A stretch of DNA of 64,000 bases from contig CAUYUJ010014561.1 of assembly GCA_963575745.1 (NCBI GenBank), forward strand, positions 214,891-278,890, written 5' to 3'. The notes beneath the pieces were generated by a model. That model saw nothing but the letters and a program-made list of their open reading frames with translations, was not told the origin of the DNA and made no database searches. A program made the position numbers and the translations under genes. This document shows, piece by piece, positions 1 to 11,161 of the stretch (its first letter is position 1; every line of letters starts with the position of its first letter). Source of the stretch: Prorocentrum cordatum (taxonomy: Eukaryota > Sar > Dinophyceae > Prorocentrales > Prorocentraceae).

Positions 1-229
1 CTCCTCCTCCTCTCTCCTCCCTCCTCTCTCCTTCCTCCTCCCTCCTCCCTCATCCGTCCTCCGTACCCCTCCTACCTCCTTCCTACTCCCTCCTCCTCTT
101 TTTCCTCCTCCCTCTTCTCCTCCTCCTATTCCTCCTCCTCCTCTTCCTCCTCCTCCTTTTGATCATTATCATCATCATCATCAGCATCATCATCATCATC
201 CTCATCATCATCATCATCATCATCATCAG

Positions 230-291
<62 letters not shown>

Positions 292-1400
292 GCATCCTCA
301 TAATGATCATCATCATCATCATCATCAGCATCAGCATCAGCATCAGCATCAGCATCAGCATCCTCCTCCTCCTGCTCCGTTTCCTCCTCCTCCACCTCCT
401 CTTCCTGATCCGCCTGTCCTCTTCCTCCTCCTCCTCTTCCTCCTTCTCCTCCTCTTTCTCCTCCTCATCCTCCCTCCTCCTCCTCCTCCTCTTGCTCCGC
501 CTCCTCCTCCTCCTCCTCTGCCTCTTCCTCCTCCTCCTCTCCCTCCTCCCCTGCTTTCCTCCCCTCCTCCTCCTCTTCCTCCTCCTCCCTCCTCCGCTTC
601 CTCCTCCTCCTCCTCCTTCCCCTCCTCCTCCTCCTCCTCCTCCTCCTCCTCCTCCTCCTCCTCCTCCTCCTCCTCCTCCTCCTCCTCCTCCTCCTCCTCC
701 TCTTCCTCCTCCTCCTCCTCCTCCGTCTCCTCCTCCTCTCCTCCTCCTCCTCCTCCTCATCCTCCTCCCGTCCTCCTCGTCCTCCTCCTCCTCCTTCTCC
801 TCCTCTTTTCTCCTCCTCCTCCCTCCTCCTCCTCCTCCTCCTCTCCCTTTTCTCCTCCTCCTCCTCCTCGTTCTCCACCTCCTCCTCCTCCTCCTCCTCA
901 CTCCTCCTCCTCCTCCTCCTCCTCTCACCTCCTCCTTCTCCTCCTCCTCCTCCTCTCCTCCTCTCCCTCCTCGTCTCCTTCTCCTCCTCCTCCTCCTCCT
1001 TCTCTCCTCCTCCTCTCCTCCTCATTATTTCCTCCCTGTTCCTCCTCCCCCTCCTCCTCCTCCTCCTCCTCCTCCTCCTCCTCCTCCCCCCTCCCTCCCC
1101 TCCTCCTCCTCTTCTCCTCCTCCTCCTTCTCCTCCTCCTCCTTTTCCTCTCTCCGCCTTCCTCCTCCTCCTCCTCCTCCTCCGCCTCCTCCTCCTCCTCC
1201 TCCTCCTCATCCTCCCTTTCCTCCTTCTCCTCCTCATCCTCCCTTTCCTCCTCCTCCTCCTCCTCCTCCTCCTCCTCCTTGCTCATTCCGCATTCCTCCT
1301 TCCTTTTTCCTCCTCCCTTCTTCCTCCTCCATCCTCCTCCTTGTTCCTCGTTCCTCCTCTCCCTCTTCCTCCTGCCCCTCCTCTTTCTCCCTGCTCTTCT
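1..1400. repeat. TCC/CT-rich compound microsatellite
   Basis: Almost pure pyrimidine DNA built from TCC triplets with CTT and CCT interruptions; positions 160-365 are an ATC/AGC sub-array. It stays open in several frames and so yields spurious Leu/Ser/Pro or Glu/Arg/Gly proteins. It runs off the left edge of the window. Confidence 0.95.
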
Positions 1401-1404
1401 CCCT

Positions 1405-1520
1405 ATCAGTGGCGCGAGAGGATGGTGGGTTGGATGGATGGATGGAGGGAGGAGGTGATTGAAGATGTCCGTGAGTTTGGGAGGGAGATCCAGATCGAGG
1501 TCTCCGCGTGTTGTGTTTAT
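1405..1520 (+). repeat. Duplicated block A, copy 1
   Basis: A non-simple block with GGATGGAT repeats that is closely matched at 5838-5952. In both places it follows a TCC array, so array and block were probably duplicated together. No coding potential is evident. Confidence 0.8.
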
Positions 1521-1558
1521 TTCCCAAGCATCTTGTGGTGTTGGGACCTCGTTTTGAA
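1521..1558 (-). other. Right-end motif of composite element 1
   Basis: On the minus strand it reads TTCAAAACGAGG, then CCCAACACCAC, then a TTGGGAA half-site that can pair with CCCAA. The same motif occurs at 9867-9904, 32442-32476 and 44969-45006, each time on the array-distal side of a tandem array. Confidence 0.75.
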
Positions 1559-1604
1559 GAGACGTCGCCCCGCGTTCCTCCTCCTTCCTCCTCTCTCCTA
1601 CCCT

Positions 1605-1648
1605 CCTCTCATCATCATCAGCATCATCATCGTCATCACCGTCGTCAC

Positions 1649-1698
<50 letters not shown>

Positions 1699-1732
1699 CC
1701 ATCATCAACAATATCAGCATCATCAACATCAT
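1605..1732. repeat. ATC trinucleotide microsatellite
   Basis: A run of ATC with sparse CGTC and ACC interruptions. It lies between the right-end motif and the 90-bp satellite of composite element 1, where the other elements carry GA-rich DNA. Confidence 0.95.
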
Positions 1733-3072
1733 CACACGTTTCGTTGCCCCATAGGGAGCTCCACCGAAGGTCCCAATAGCGCGGTTGGCATGCGTCTCCC
1801 CCCCCCCCCAGTACAGCGTTTCGTGGCCCCACGGGGAGCGCCACCGAAGGTCCCCGTGGCGCAGTCCGCATGCGTCTCCCCCACCCAGTAAAGCGCTTCG
1901 TGGCCCCATAGGGTTCCGCCGAAGGTCCCAGTGGCACAGTCCGCATGCGTCCCCGCCACTCATTTCGGCCCACCCCTCACACGTTTCGTGGCCCCACAGG
2001 AGCTCCGCCGAAGGTCCCCGTGGCACAGTCCGCATGCGTCCCCGCCACTCATTTCGGCACACCCCTCACACGCGTCATGGCCCCATAGGAGCTCCGCCGA
2101 AGGTCCCAGTGGCACAGTCCGCATGCGCCCCCGGCACTTATTTCGGCGCACCACTCACACGTTTCGTGGCCCCCTAGGGGCTCTGCCGAAGATCCCAGTG
2201 GCACAGTCCGCATGCGTCCCCGCCACTCATTTCGGCCCACCCTTCACACGTTTCGTGACCTCATAGGGGACTCCGCCGCCGAAGGTCCCAGTGGCATAGT
2301 CCGCATGCGTCCCCGCCACTCATTTCGGCCCACCCCTCACACGTTTAATGGCCCGACAGGAGCTCCGCCGAAGGTCCCAGTGGCACAGTCCGAATACCTC
2401 CCCGCCGCTCCTTTCGGCACACCCCTCACACGTTTCGTGACCCCATAGGAGCTCCGCCGAAGGTCCCCGTGGCACAGTCCGCATGCGCCCCCGCCACTCA
2501 TTTCGGCACACCACTCACACATTCCGTGGCCCCACAAGAGCTCCGCCGAAGGTCCCAGTGGCACAGTCCGAATGCGCCCCCGCCATTTATTTCGGCCCAC
2601 CCCTCACACGCTTCGTGGCGCCATAGGAGCTCCGCCGAAGGCCCCCGTGGCACAGTCCGAATGCGTCCCCGCCGCTCCTTTCGGCACACCCCTCACACGT
2701 TTCGTGGCCCCATAGGAGCTCCGCCGAAGGTCCCAGTGGCACAGTCCGCATGCGCCCCCGCCATTCATGTCGGCATACCCCTCACACGTTTTGTTGCCCC
2801 AGAGGGGACTCCACCGAAGGTTCCCGTGGCGCAGTCCGCATGCGTCTCCCTCACCCAGTACAGCGTTTCGTGGCCCCGTATGGAGCCCCACCGAAGGTCC
2901 CAGTAGCGCAGTCCGCATGCGTCTCCCTCACCCAGTACAGCGTTTCGTGGCCCCATAGGGAGCTCCACCGAAGGTCCCCGTGGCGCAGTCCACATGCGGT
3001 TCCCCCACCCAGTACAGCGCGTCGTGGTCCCATAGGCAGCTCCACCGAAGGTCCCCGTGGCGCAGCCCCACG
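1732..3072 (-). repeat. 90-bp satellite array, element 1
   Basis: About 15 tandem units of 89-91 bp, each with GCATGC, GGAGCTCC and a CCTTCGGYGGAGC segment. The units are reverse-complementary to those at 7676-9780. Because the period is near 90, frames stay open for long distances on both strands; these are not genes. Confidence 0.95.
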
Positions 3073-3255
3073 AGTTCGGCGTCGGCGTCGCCAGAGGGCT
3101 TGCGGAAGCAGCTGGAGCAGTTTGCTGCGCGCACGAAGCGGTGCAGGAGGGAGGCGACGGCCCTCGCCAGGGAGCTGGGCTTCACCGAGTTTATCCGCGA
3201 GGCTTGATCTGAGGAGCGGCCCGCCCGAGCTTCGCCGTCTCTCGACGGTCTGACT
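3073..3255. other. Unique segment between two arrays
   Basis: A short non-repeated stretch between the satellite and the 168-bp repeats. An open frame of about 75 codons crosses it, but it begins in the satellite and matches no family I recognise. Confidence 0.4.
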
Positions 3256-3695
3256 AATTGTTTGGCCTCGCGCCGCGGACGACCCGCACGCGTCGCTGGG
3301 ACCCTCTCGGGGCGACCAGCGCGCGTCGCAGGAACTCCGTGCTGCGCTCTGCCCAGCGCCTCGCTCGCCCGTCGTCGCTCTGCCCAGCGGCAAGAGTCTT
3401 CCCCGCTATCAGCCAGCCAGCTAGCTCTCTTTGCTCCGCGCAGCGAACGTCCCTCGCGCGTTGCTGGGACCCCTCCGGGGCGACCAGCGCGCGCCGCGGG
3501 GACTCCGTGCTGCGTTCTGCCCAGCGCCTCGCTCGCCCGTCGTCGCTCTGCCCAGCGGCAAGAGCTTTGCCCGCTATCAGCCAGCCAGCTAGCTCTCTTT
3601 GTTCCGCGCAGCGGACGACCCGCGCGCGTCGCTGGGACCCCTCCGGGGCGACCTGCGCGCGTCGCGGGGATTCCGCGCTGCAGCCTTGGACTTTT
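3256..3695 (-). repeat. 168-bp tandem repeat, about 2.5 copies
   Basis: Successive copies are spaced exactly 168 bp, for example at the GCTGGG markers ending near 3300, 3468 and 3636. The unit contains CTATCAGCCAGCCAGCTAGC. About 1.7 inverted copies lie at 7380-7675. As 168 is divisible by three, the frames stay open. Confidence 0.9.
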
Positions 3696-4035
3696 GAGTG
3701 CGCGGGCAAAGAAGGAGTAAAAGAAGGGGAGGAAGCGGGCGCGATCCTCGCGGGGGGGCGCGCCGACATTGGCGTCGCGGCGCGCGGGCGACGCCGTCGG
3801 GGAGTCCCGGGGAAGCTCCGTGCGGCGGCCATGCCCAGCGTCACGAGTATTCAGAGGCAGTCATTCTCAAACTATTGACATTCATATACACTTACACCAT
3901 GCTTCGTCATACTCGCATTCATGCACGTCGACTCGCTCGCACGCAGATTCATGCACAGTCAGACGCACTCGCGCTCAGATTCACCCGCGCTCAGTCTCCC
4001 TACGTACTCAGATCATTCGTTTTCGTTCGCGTTGT
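3696..4035 (-). repeat. Unique arm of composite element 1
   Basis: It matches 7100-7395 in inverted orientation, including a TACACTTACACCATGCTTCG block and a GC-rich block with GGCGTCGCGGCG. No protein family was recognised; it serves as one arm of the large inverted duplication. Confidence 0.8.
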
Positions 4036-4155
4036 GTACCACGTCACTCATTTCGGCACACCCCTAGCACGGTTTGTTGGCTCATAGAGATCACCACCGA
4101 AAATTGAATCACAACTGCGGTACCCACATCTGCATATGGTTGGGTCCTTCGGCTG
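4036..4155 (-). other. Left-end motif region of element 1
   Basis: One degenerate satellite unit followed, on the minus strand, by GACCCAACCATATGCAG and preceded by AATTAGCCAGCCGAAG. Matching left ends occur near 7024-7110 and 37925-37975. Confidence 0.6.
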
Positions 4156-4455
4156 GCTAATTGTTCCGTTGCCTTCCAGGGTGCTCTTCGTCGGCGCGGC
4201 TAGAGTATCCTCGAGATGTTGGCCCAGCTTAACCCACGGAGCGATCCGGGGGCAGATATTTGGTGCATCTGGGAATTTCAATGCATACGCAAGGAGGAGA
4301 CGGAAGAGGGGGGGATGATAGGGGGTGGGGCTTATAGCGTTTGTGCTCCCTTCCCGTGACGCCTCCAGACGCGTCCAGAGGTTCATGGACGCTTGTGGGG
4401 ACGAGACCTCTAGAGAACCCCATCGGCCCCCAGATCTCCAGGCGTCGCGCCAGAC

Positions 4456-4610
4456 CCTCCTCCTCCTCCTCCTCCTCCTCCTCCTCCTCCTCCTCCTCCT
4501 CCTCCTCCTCCTCCTCCTCCTCCTCCTCCCCTCCTCCTCCTCCTCCTCCTCCTCCTCCTCCTCCTCCTCCTCCTCCTCCTCCTCCTCCTCCTCCTCCCCC
4601 TCCTCCCCCA
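4456..4610. repeat. TCC microsatellite in block C copy 1
   Basis: A near-perfect TCC run with a single register change. The corresponding tract in copy 2 (6315-6375) is far shorter, which shows rapid length change between duplicates. Confidence 0.95.
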
Positions 4611-4914
4611 TTCTCCTTCGCCTCCTTTTTATCGACGTGTTCGGGGATCGCGGGGTTGTCGGCAATGTTCCAGGATCCTCGTGGCCACGTTGTGTCGAGA
4701 AATTGGCCCCCTAAGATGTCCTTATCCTGGGACTCTAACTGTTTGACGGTCCTGGGGCCGCAATATTCACTAGAGGCACAGCATGGCGATCAGGGGCAAC
4801 GCGTCGGGGGGGATGGATCCGCGGCGCCCACTCATCGCCGATAGGGGTTTGATAGGCCACCCCTCCCAGGACCGTGCGGCTTTGCGATCGGAGACCTTGC
4901 GCGGATCTATCGGC

Positions 4915-4980
4915 GATGTGTGTATATACATACAGATATACATGTACATATTTATATATATACATATTGTATATATCGTT
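4915..4980. repeat. TA-rich island
   Basis: A run of TATATACA/CATATA-type dinucleotides in GC-rich surroundings. Similar islands are at 6705-6790, 35826-35870, 51455-51590, 52560-52612 and 58750-58835. Confidence 0.9.
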
Positions 4981-5274
4981 GGTTCCAGCTCGATGTTTCG
5001 CCCCTCCTGAGATGGCCCCCTTCTTGGCCGCGTGACGCCCCCCTTCGGGCGAAGCACAGGCCGTCTGCATTGTCTCGAGCCGCTGGATGGCTAGATCCTT
5101 CTCCTCCCCTCCCCTTGGCATCGCTCGGACGCGTGCATGTTTCCTTTGGCGAGGGCCATCGACGAGCATCCTTGATCATGTGGCGAAAAAACCACGCACG
5201 ATACCAAAGCAAGCACAGGGGTTGGACGTCCGAGCGATGGCCAGTCCCGCCCCTCGCCCCTGTTATGCTTGCCC

Positions 5275-5720
5275 CCCTCCTCCTCCTCCTCCTCCTCCTC
5301 CTCCTCCTCCTCTCCTCCTCCTCCTCCTCCTCCTCCTCCTCTTCCTCCTCCTCGTCCTCCTCCTCCTCCTCCTCCTCCTCCTCCTCCTCCTCCTCCTCCT
5401 TTTCCCTCCTCCCCTTGTTCGTCCTCCTCCTTCTCCTCCTCCTCTCCCTCCCTCCTCCTCCTCCTCCTCCTCCTCCTCCTCCTCCGCCTCCTCCTCCTCC
5501 TCCTCCTCCTACTCCTCCTCCTCCTCCTCCTCCTCCTCCTCTTCCTCCTCCTGCTCCTCCTCCTCCTCCCTCTTCCTTCCCCTCCTCCTCCTCCTCCTCC
5601 TCCTCCTCCTCCTCCTCCCTCCTCCTCCTCCTCCTCCTCCGCCTCCTCCTCCTCCTACTCGTCCTCCTCTTCCTCCTCCTCCTCCTCCTCCTCCTCCTCC
5701 TCCTCCTCCTCCTTGCTCAT
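5275..5720. repeat. TCC compound microsatellite
   Basis: Long TCC runs separated by CTT, CCG and CTG interruptions. It gives spurious open frames of 70-360 codons in several frames. Confidence 0.95.
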
Positions 5721-5955
5721 TTCTCATTCCTCCTCCCTTCTTCCTCCTCCCTCCTTCCTCCTCCTCCTTGTTCCTCGTTCCTCCTTTCCCTCTTCCTCCT
5801 GCCCCTCCTCTTTCTCCCTGTTCTCCCCACTATCAGTGGCACGAGAGGATGGCGGGGTGGATGGATGGATGGATGGAGGGAGGGAGGATGTGTGAAGATT
5901 TCCGTGAAGTTTGGAGGGGGATCCGGATCGAGGTCTCCGCGTGTTGTGTGTAATT
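5721..5955 (+). repeat. Duplicated block A, copy 2
   Basis: It repeats the CT-rich transition and the GGATGGAT-containing block of 1405-1520, with a few substitutions. It then joins directly to block C copy 2, whereas copy 1 joins the right-end motif of composite element 1. Confidence 0.8.
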
Positions 5956-5956
5956 G

Positions 5957-7022
5957 TTTGTTGCCTTCCAGGGTGCTCCTCGTCGGCGCGGCTAGATGAT
6001 CCTCGAGATGTTGGCCCAGGTTAACCCGCGGAGCGATCTGGGGGCAGGTATTTGGTGAGGAGGGAAGAGGGAATGTGTCTGGGAATCTCAATGCATACGC
6101 AAGGGTGAGAGAAAACTCGCAATAATTGACCGCCCTGTCTGGGGGCGATGAGGAGACGGAGTAGGAGGGGGGATGATAGGGGGTGGGGCTTATAGCGTTT
6201 GTGCTCCCTTTCCGTGAGGCCTCCAGACGCGTCAAGAGGTTCATGGACGCTTGTGGGGACGAGACCTCTAGAGAACCCCATCGGCCCCCAGATCTCCAGG
6301 CGTCGCGCCAGACCCTCCTCCTCCTCCTCCTCCTCCTCCTCCTCCTCCACCTCCACCTCCTCCTCCTCCCCCATTCTCCTTCGCCTCCTTCATCGACGTG
6401 TTCGGAGATCGCGGGGTTGTCGGCAATGTTCCAGGATCCTCGTGGCCACGTTGTGTCGAGAAATTGGCCCCAAGATGTCCTTCCCCAGGGGTGTCTTGTT
6501 TATCCTGAGACTCTAACAGTTTGACGGTCTTGGGGCCGCAATATTCACTAGAGGCACAGCATGACGATCAGGGGCAATGCGTCGGGGGGGGGATGGCTCC
6601 TCGGCGCCCACTCATCACCGATAGGGGCCCGATAGGCCACCCCTCCCAGGACCGTGCGGCTTTGCGATTGGAGACCTAGAGCCGATCTATCTGCGATGTG
6701 TGTATATACATATAGATATACAGTGAAACATATATACATATCTATATATATATATATATATACATATACACACATATATATATAGATGTGTGCATCGTTG
6801 GTTCCAGCTCGATGTTTCGCCCCTCCTGAGATGGCCCCCTTCTTGGCCGCGTGACGCCCCCCCTCGGGCGAAGCGCAGGCCGTCTGCATTGTCTCGAGCC
6901 GCTGGATGGCTAGATCCTTCCCGTCCCCTCCCCTTGGCATCGCTCGGACGTGTGCATGCTTCCTTCGGCGAGGGCCATCGACGAGCATCCTTGATCATGT
7001 GGCGGAAAAACCACGCACGATT
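5957..7022 (+). repeat. Duplicated block C, copy 2
   Basis: The second direct copy of the 1 kb block at 4160-5200. Compared with copy 1 it carries insertions near 6055-6080 and 6105-6155 and a much shorter TCC tract, and it ends where the left end of composite element 2 begins. No coding sequence was recognised. Confidence 0.9.
6705..6790. repeat. TA-rich island
   Basis: TATATATA and CATATACACA dinucleotide repeats, the copy 2 counterpart of the island at 4915-4980 but longer. Confidence 0.9.
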
Positions 7023-7023
7023 C

Positions 7024-7110
7024 GAAATTAGCCTGACGAGGGACCCAACCATATGCAGGTGTGAGTACCGCAATAGTGATTCACTTATTCGGTGGCGATC
7101 CCTATGAGGC
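7024..7110 (+). other. Left-end motif region of element 2
   Basis: ATTAGCCTGACGAGGGACCC followed by AACCATATGCAGG and one partial satellite unit. It matches the left ends at 4036-4155 (inverted) and 37925-37975. Confidence 0.6.
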
Positions 7111-7379
7111 AACGAACTGTGCATGAATCTGCGTGCGAGCGAGTCTACGTGCATAAATGCGAATACGACGAAGCATGGTGTAAGTGTATATGAATGTCAA
7201 TAGTATGACAATGACTGCCTCTGAGTACTCGTGACGCTGGGCGTGGCCGCCGCAAGGAGCTTCCCCGGGACTCCCCGACGGCATCGCCCGCGCGCCGCGA
7301 CGCCAATGTCGGAGCGCCCCCCCGCGAGGATCGCGCCCGCTTCCTCCCCTTCCTTTACTCCCTCTTTGCCCGCGCACTC
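7111..7379 (+). repeat. Unique arm of composite element 2
   Basis: The inverted partner of 3696-4035. Order and spacing of landmarks are kept, so the two arms derive from one ancestor. No protein family was recognised. Confidence 0.8.
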
Positions 7380-7675
7380 AAAAGTCCAAGGCTGCGGGCG
7401 CAGCGCAGCGCGGAGTCCCCGCGACGCGCGCAGGTCGCCCCGGAGGGGTCCCAGCGACGCGCGCGGGTCGTCCACTGCGCGGAGCAAAGAGAGCTAGCTG
7501 GCTGGCTGATAGCGGGCAAGGCTCTTGCCGCTGGGCAGAGCGACGACGGGCGAGCGAGGCGCTGGGCAGAACGCAGCACGGAGCCCCCGCGACGCGCGCA
7601 GGTCGCCCCGAAGGGGTCCCAGCGACGCGCGCGGGTCGTCCACTGCGCGGAGCAAAGAGAGCTAGCTGGCTGGCT
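7380..7675 (+). repeat. 168-bp tandem repeat, about 1.7 copies
   Basis: Same unit as 3256-3695, in opposite orientation and with fewer copies. It passes straight into the satellite array. Confidence 0.9.
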
Positions 7676-9780
7676 GGGACCTGCGGTGGGGCTCCATATG
7701 GGGCCACGTAACGCTGTACTGGCAAGGGAGACGCATGCGGACTGCGCCACGGGGACCTTCGGTGGAGTTCCCTAAGGGGCCACGAAACGCATGAGGGGTG
7801 TGCCGAAATGAGCGGCGGGGACGCATGCGGACTGTGCCATTGGGACCTTCGGCGGAGCTCCTATGGGGCCACGAAACGTGTGAGGGGTGTGCCGAAATGA
7901 ATGGCGGGGACGCATGCGGACTGCGCCACCGGGACCGTCGGTGGAGTTCCTATGGGGCCACGAAACGTGTGAGGGGTGTGCCGAAATTAATGGCGGGAAC
8001 GCATGCGGACTGTGCCACTGGGACCTTCGGTGGAGCTCCCTATGGGGCCACGAAACGTGCGAGGGGTGTGCCGACATGAATGGCGGGAGCGCATGCGGAC
8101 TGTGCCACGGGGACCTTCGGCGGGGCTCCTATGGGGCCACGAAACGTGTGAGGGGTGTGCTGATATGAATGGCGGGGACGAATGCGGACTGTGCCACCGG
8201 GACCTTCGGTGGAGCTCCCTATGGGGCCACGAAACGTGTGAGGGGTGGGCCGACATGAATGGCGGAGACGCATGCGGACTGTGCCACTGGGACTTTCGGC
8301 GGAGCTCCTATGGGGCCACGAAGCGTGTGAGGGGTGTGCCGAAATGAGCGGCGGGGACGCATGCGGACTGTGCCAGTGGGACCTTCGGCGGAGCTCTTCT
8401 GGTGGGGCCACGAACCGTGTGAGGGGTGTGCCGACATGAGTGGCGGGGGCGCATGCGGACTGTTCCACTGGAACCTTCGGTGGAGCTCCCTATGGGGCCA
8501 CGAAACGTGTATGGGGTGTGCCGAAATGAATAGCGGGGGCGCATGCGGACTGTGCCACTGGGACCTTCGGCTGAGCTCCTATGGGGCCACGAAACGTGTG
8601 AGGGGTGTGCCGACATTGGTGTGCGGGACGCATGCGGGCACACCCACTGCGACCTTCGGTGGAGTTCCCTATGGGGCCACGAACCGTGTGAGGGGTGTGC
8701 CGAAATGGGTGTGCGGGACGCATGCGGGCACACCCACTGCGACCTTCGGTGGAGTTCCCTATGGGGCCACGAACCGTGTGAGGGGTGTGCCGAAATGGTA
8801 TGCGGGACGCATGCGGGTACCCACTGCGACCTTCGGTGGAGCTCCCTCTGGGGCCACAAAACGTATGAAGGGTGTGCCGAAATGTCCGTGCGGGACGCAT
8901 GCGGGCACACCCACTGAGACCTTCGGTGGAGCTCCCTATGGGGCCACGAAGCGTGTGAGGGGTGTGCCGAAATGGGCGTGCGGGACGCATGCGGGCACAC
9001 CCACTGGGACCTTCGGTGGAGCTCCCTATGGGGCCACGAAACGTGTGAAGGATGTGCCGAAATGGGCGTGCGGGACGCATGCGGGCACACCCACTGGGAC
9101 CGTCGGTTGGGCTCCCTATGGGGCCGCGGAACGTGTGAGGGGTGTGCCGACATGTGTGTGCGGGACGCATGCGGGCACACCCACTGGGACCTTCGGTGGA
9201 GCCCCCTATGGGGCCACGAAACGTGTGAGGGGTGTGCCGAAATGGGTGTGCGGGACGCATGCGGGCACACCCACTGGGACCTTCGGTGGAGCTCCCTATG
9301 GGGCCACGAAACGTGTGAGGGGTGGGCCGAAATGGGCGTGCGGGACGCATGCGGGCACACCCACTGGGACCTTCGGTGGAGCTCCCTATGGGGCCACGAA
9401 ACGTATGAGGGGTGTGCCGAAATGGGTGTGCGGGACGCAGGCGGGCACACCCACTGGGACCTTCGGTGGAGCTCCCTATGGGGCCACGAAACGTGTGAGG
9501 GGTGTGCCGAAATGGGTGTGTGGGACGCATGCGGGCACACCCATTGGGACCTTCGGAGGAGCTCCCTATGGGGCCACCACGAAACGTGTGAGGGGTGTGC
9601 CGACATGTGTGTGCGGGACGCATGCGGGCACACCCACTGGGACCTTGGGTGGAACCCCCTTTTATGGGGCCACGAAACGTGTGAGGGGTGTGCCGAAATG
9701 GGCGTGCGGGACGCATGCGGGCACACCCACTGGGACCTTCGGTGGAGCTCCCTATGGGGCCCCGAAACGTGTGAGGGGTG
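7676..9780 (+). repeat. 90-bp satellite array, element 2
   Basis: About 23 units. Units before about 8610 are 89-91 bp and carry GCGGGGACGCATGCGGACTG; later units are a regular 90-bp variant with GGTGTGCGGGACGCATGCGG and a GGGCACACCCACTG insert. The 90-bp variant keeps frames open for more than 450 codons on both strands without implying coding. Confidence 0.95.
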
Positions 9781-9866
9781 TGTGTGTGTGATGACGATGA
9801 TGATGGTGGGAGGAGGAGGGTGGAGGAGAGGAGGAGAGGAGAGGAGGAGACGCGGGCCACCGTCTA

Positions 9867-9904
9867 TTCAAAACGAGGACCCAACACCACAGGATGGTTG
9901 GGAA
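9867..9904 (+). other. Right-end motif of composite element 2
   Basis: TTCAAAACGAGGACCC followed by AACACCACAGGATGGTTGGG. CCCAAC and GTTGGG can form a 6-bp stem. It lies 87 bp after the last satellite unit, with GA-rich DNA between. Confidence 0.8.
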
Positions 9905-10160
9905 AAATCCATACAGGCAGGCCCTTTTTGGGGAAGTGCAGAAAAACGCTAAGGAGGCCCGCCATCGCGTCTCGCTTGGCCTTCCCCCGAGGTTCAGCGG
10001 TGAGCCCAGGGGGGGAGTGAGAAGGGGCGGGCCTTCTCGGAAGGCTCGGAAGTTCCAGGGCCTTCTGAGAAGTCTCTTAAGCCTCCACCGAAGACACAGA
10101 AGTCTCCTCGGAAGGCCGGAGGGCTTTGAGAAGTCCAGGCCGCCTTCTGAGAAGGCCTTT
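9905..10160. other. Short inverted GAAGG/CCTTC repeats
   Basis: Repeated CCTTCTGAGAAG- and CTCGGAAGG-type words can fold back on each other. No gene is seen. It may be part of another repeat unit that begins after element 2. Confidence 0.4.
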
Positions 10161-10805
10161 TCCTCCTCCCTTCCCCCCCCCCGCTCGCCACCGAGAGAAG
10201 GAGGAGGTGGGAGGAGGAGGACGAGGAGGAGGAGGAGGAGGAGGAGGAGGAGGAGGAGGTCCTCCCCCCACCTGTCCGCCCAGGAGGTCCTCCTCCCGCT
10301 TCTGTCCGACCTGGTTTCCCGATTCGACGTTGTTCGTGCCCCTTCTTCCAGGAGGAGGAGGAGGAGGAGGAGGAGGAGGAGGAGGAGGAGGAGGAGGAGG
10401 AGGACGGGGACGAGGACGAGTAGGGAGGAGGAGGAGTGAGGAGGGAGGAGGAGAAGGGGGAGTGCCCTTCTTCCAAGGTGGAGGAGGAGGGGAGGAGGAG
10501 AGGAGGAGGAGGAGGAGAGGGGAGGAGGAGAGGAGGAGGAGGGGATGAGGAGGGAGTGAGGGAGGAGGGAGGAGGGAGAGGGAGGCGGGAGGAGGGAGAG
10601 GAGGAGGAGGAGGGGAGGAGGAGGAGAGGAGGAGGAGGAGGAGGAGGAGAAGGAGGTGGGAGGAAGTGGAGGAGGAGGAGGAGGAGGAGGAGGAGGAGAG
10701 GATGGAGGAGGATGGAGGCGGAGAAGGAGGAAGGAGGAGGAGGAGAGAGGAGGAGGAGAAGGAGGAGGAGGAGGAGGAGGAGGAGGAGGAGGATGGAGGA
10801 GGAGG
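10161..10805. repeat. GGA-rich compound microsatellite
   Basis: GGA runs with AGAGG interruptions and two short non-repeat islands (10262-10350 and 10455-10480). Long Gly/Arg/Glu frames here are repeat artefacts. Confidence 0.95.
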
Positions 10806-11019
10806 CCTCAACATCGAGTCGCCGAGAGCTGGCCTCCTCCCACAGGAGGGCCGCTGCAGCGAGGGCTTCCGGCGGTCCCTGGCGGCGCTGCTGCCGCGCC
10901 TCGGGGCCGCCTTGCCGCAGGCGCCGCCGCCCGCGCAGTGAGCGGCCCCTCCGCGGCAGCCGCCGACGGCCTGCCCGGCACGGGGGCGCGGCGCCCGCGA
11001 CGCCGACGAGGACGACGAC
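10806..11019. other. GC-rich segment without recognised gene
   Basis: Very high GC with GCGCC and CGCCGC words. Open frames continue from the flanking microsatellites and carry no recognisable domain. Confidence 0.4.
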
Positions 11020-11083
11020 GACTACGACGACGACGACGCCGAAGACGACGACGACGACGACGACGTCGACGCCGACGCCGAAT

Positions 11084-11161
<78 letters not shown>

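Larger units (their letters stand above)
1521..4155 (-). mobile_element. Composite satellite-bearing element 1
   Basis: Read on the minus strand it runs from a left-end motif (GGACCCAACCATATGC, near 4130-4150) through a unique arm, a 168-bp tandem repeat and a 90-bp satellite to a right-end motif with a small hairpin (1521-1558). The same order occurs at 7024-9904 in the opposite orientation, and a related order at 37925-45006. No transposase or integrase is visible, so its status as a mobile unit is inferred from repeated architecture only. Confidence 0.55.
4160..5200 (+). repeat. Duplicated block C, copy 1
   Basis: A block of about 1 kb directly repeated at 5957-7022. Shared landmarks are GTTGCCTTCCAGGGTGCTC, GGGGATGATAGGGGGTGGGG, a TCC tract, a TA island and AAAACCACGCACGAT at the end. 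Copies differ in TCC length and small indels. I see no gene in it. Confidence 0.9.
7024..9904 (+). mobile_element. Composite satellite-bearing element 2
   Basis: The cleanest example of the composite element. It starts with GACCCAACCATATGCAGG and ends with GGATGGTTGGGAAA, so CCCAACCAT at 7044-7052 and ATGGTTGGG at 9894-9902 form a 9-bp inverted repeat. Between them are the unique arm, a 168-bp repeat, and about 23 satellite units. No flanking duplication was found and no transposase is encoded. Confidence 0.55.

Noticed and set aside
159-1973. 531- and 502-codon frames
   Set aside because: TCC/ATC microsatellite translated as Leu/Ser/Pro or Arg/Glu/Gly, not a protein.
7676-9780. Possible CRISPR array (regular 90-bp repeats)
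   Set aside because: Whole units repeat, with no unique spacers, and the context is a eukaryotic satellite.
8308-9860. Open frames of 450-490 codons on both strands
   Set aside because: They are the 90-bp satellite read in different frames; the period is divisible by three, and the proteins are repeats of one another.
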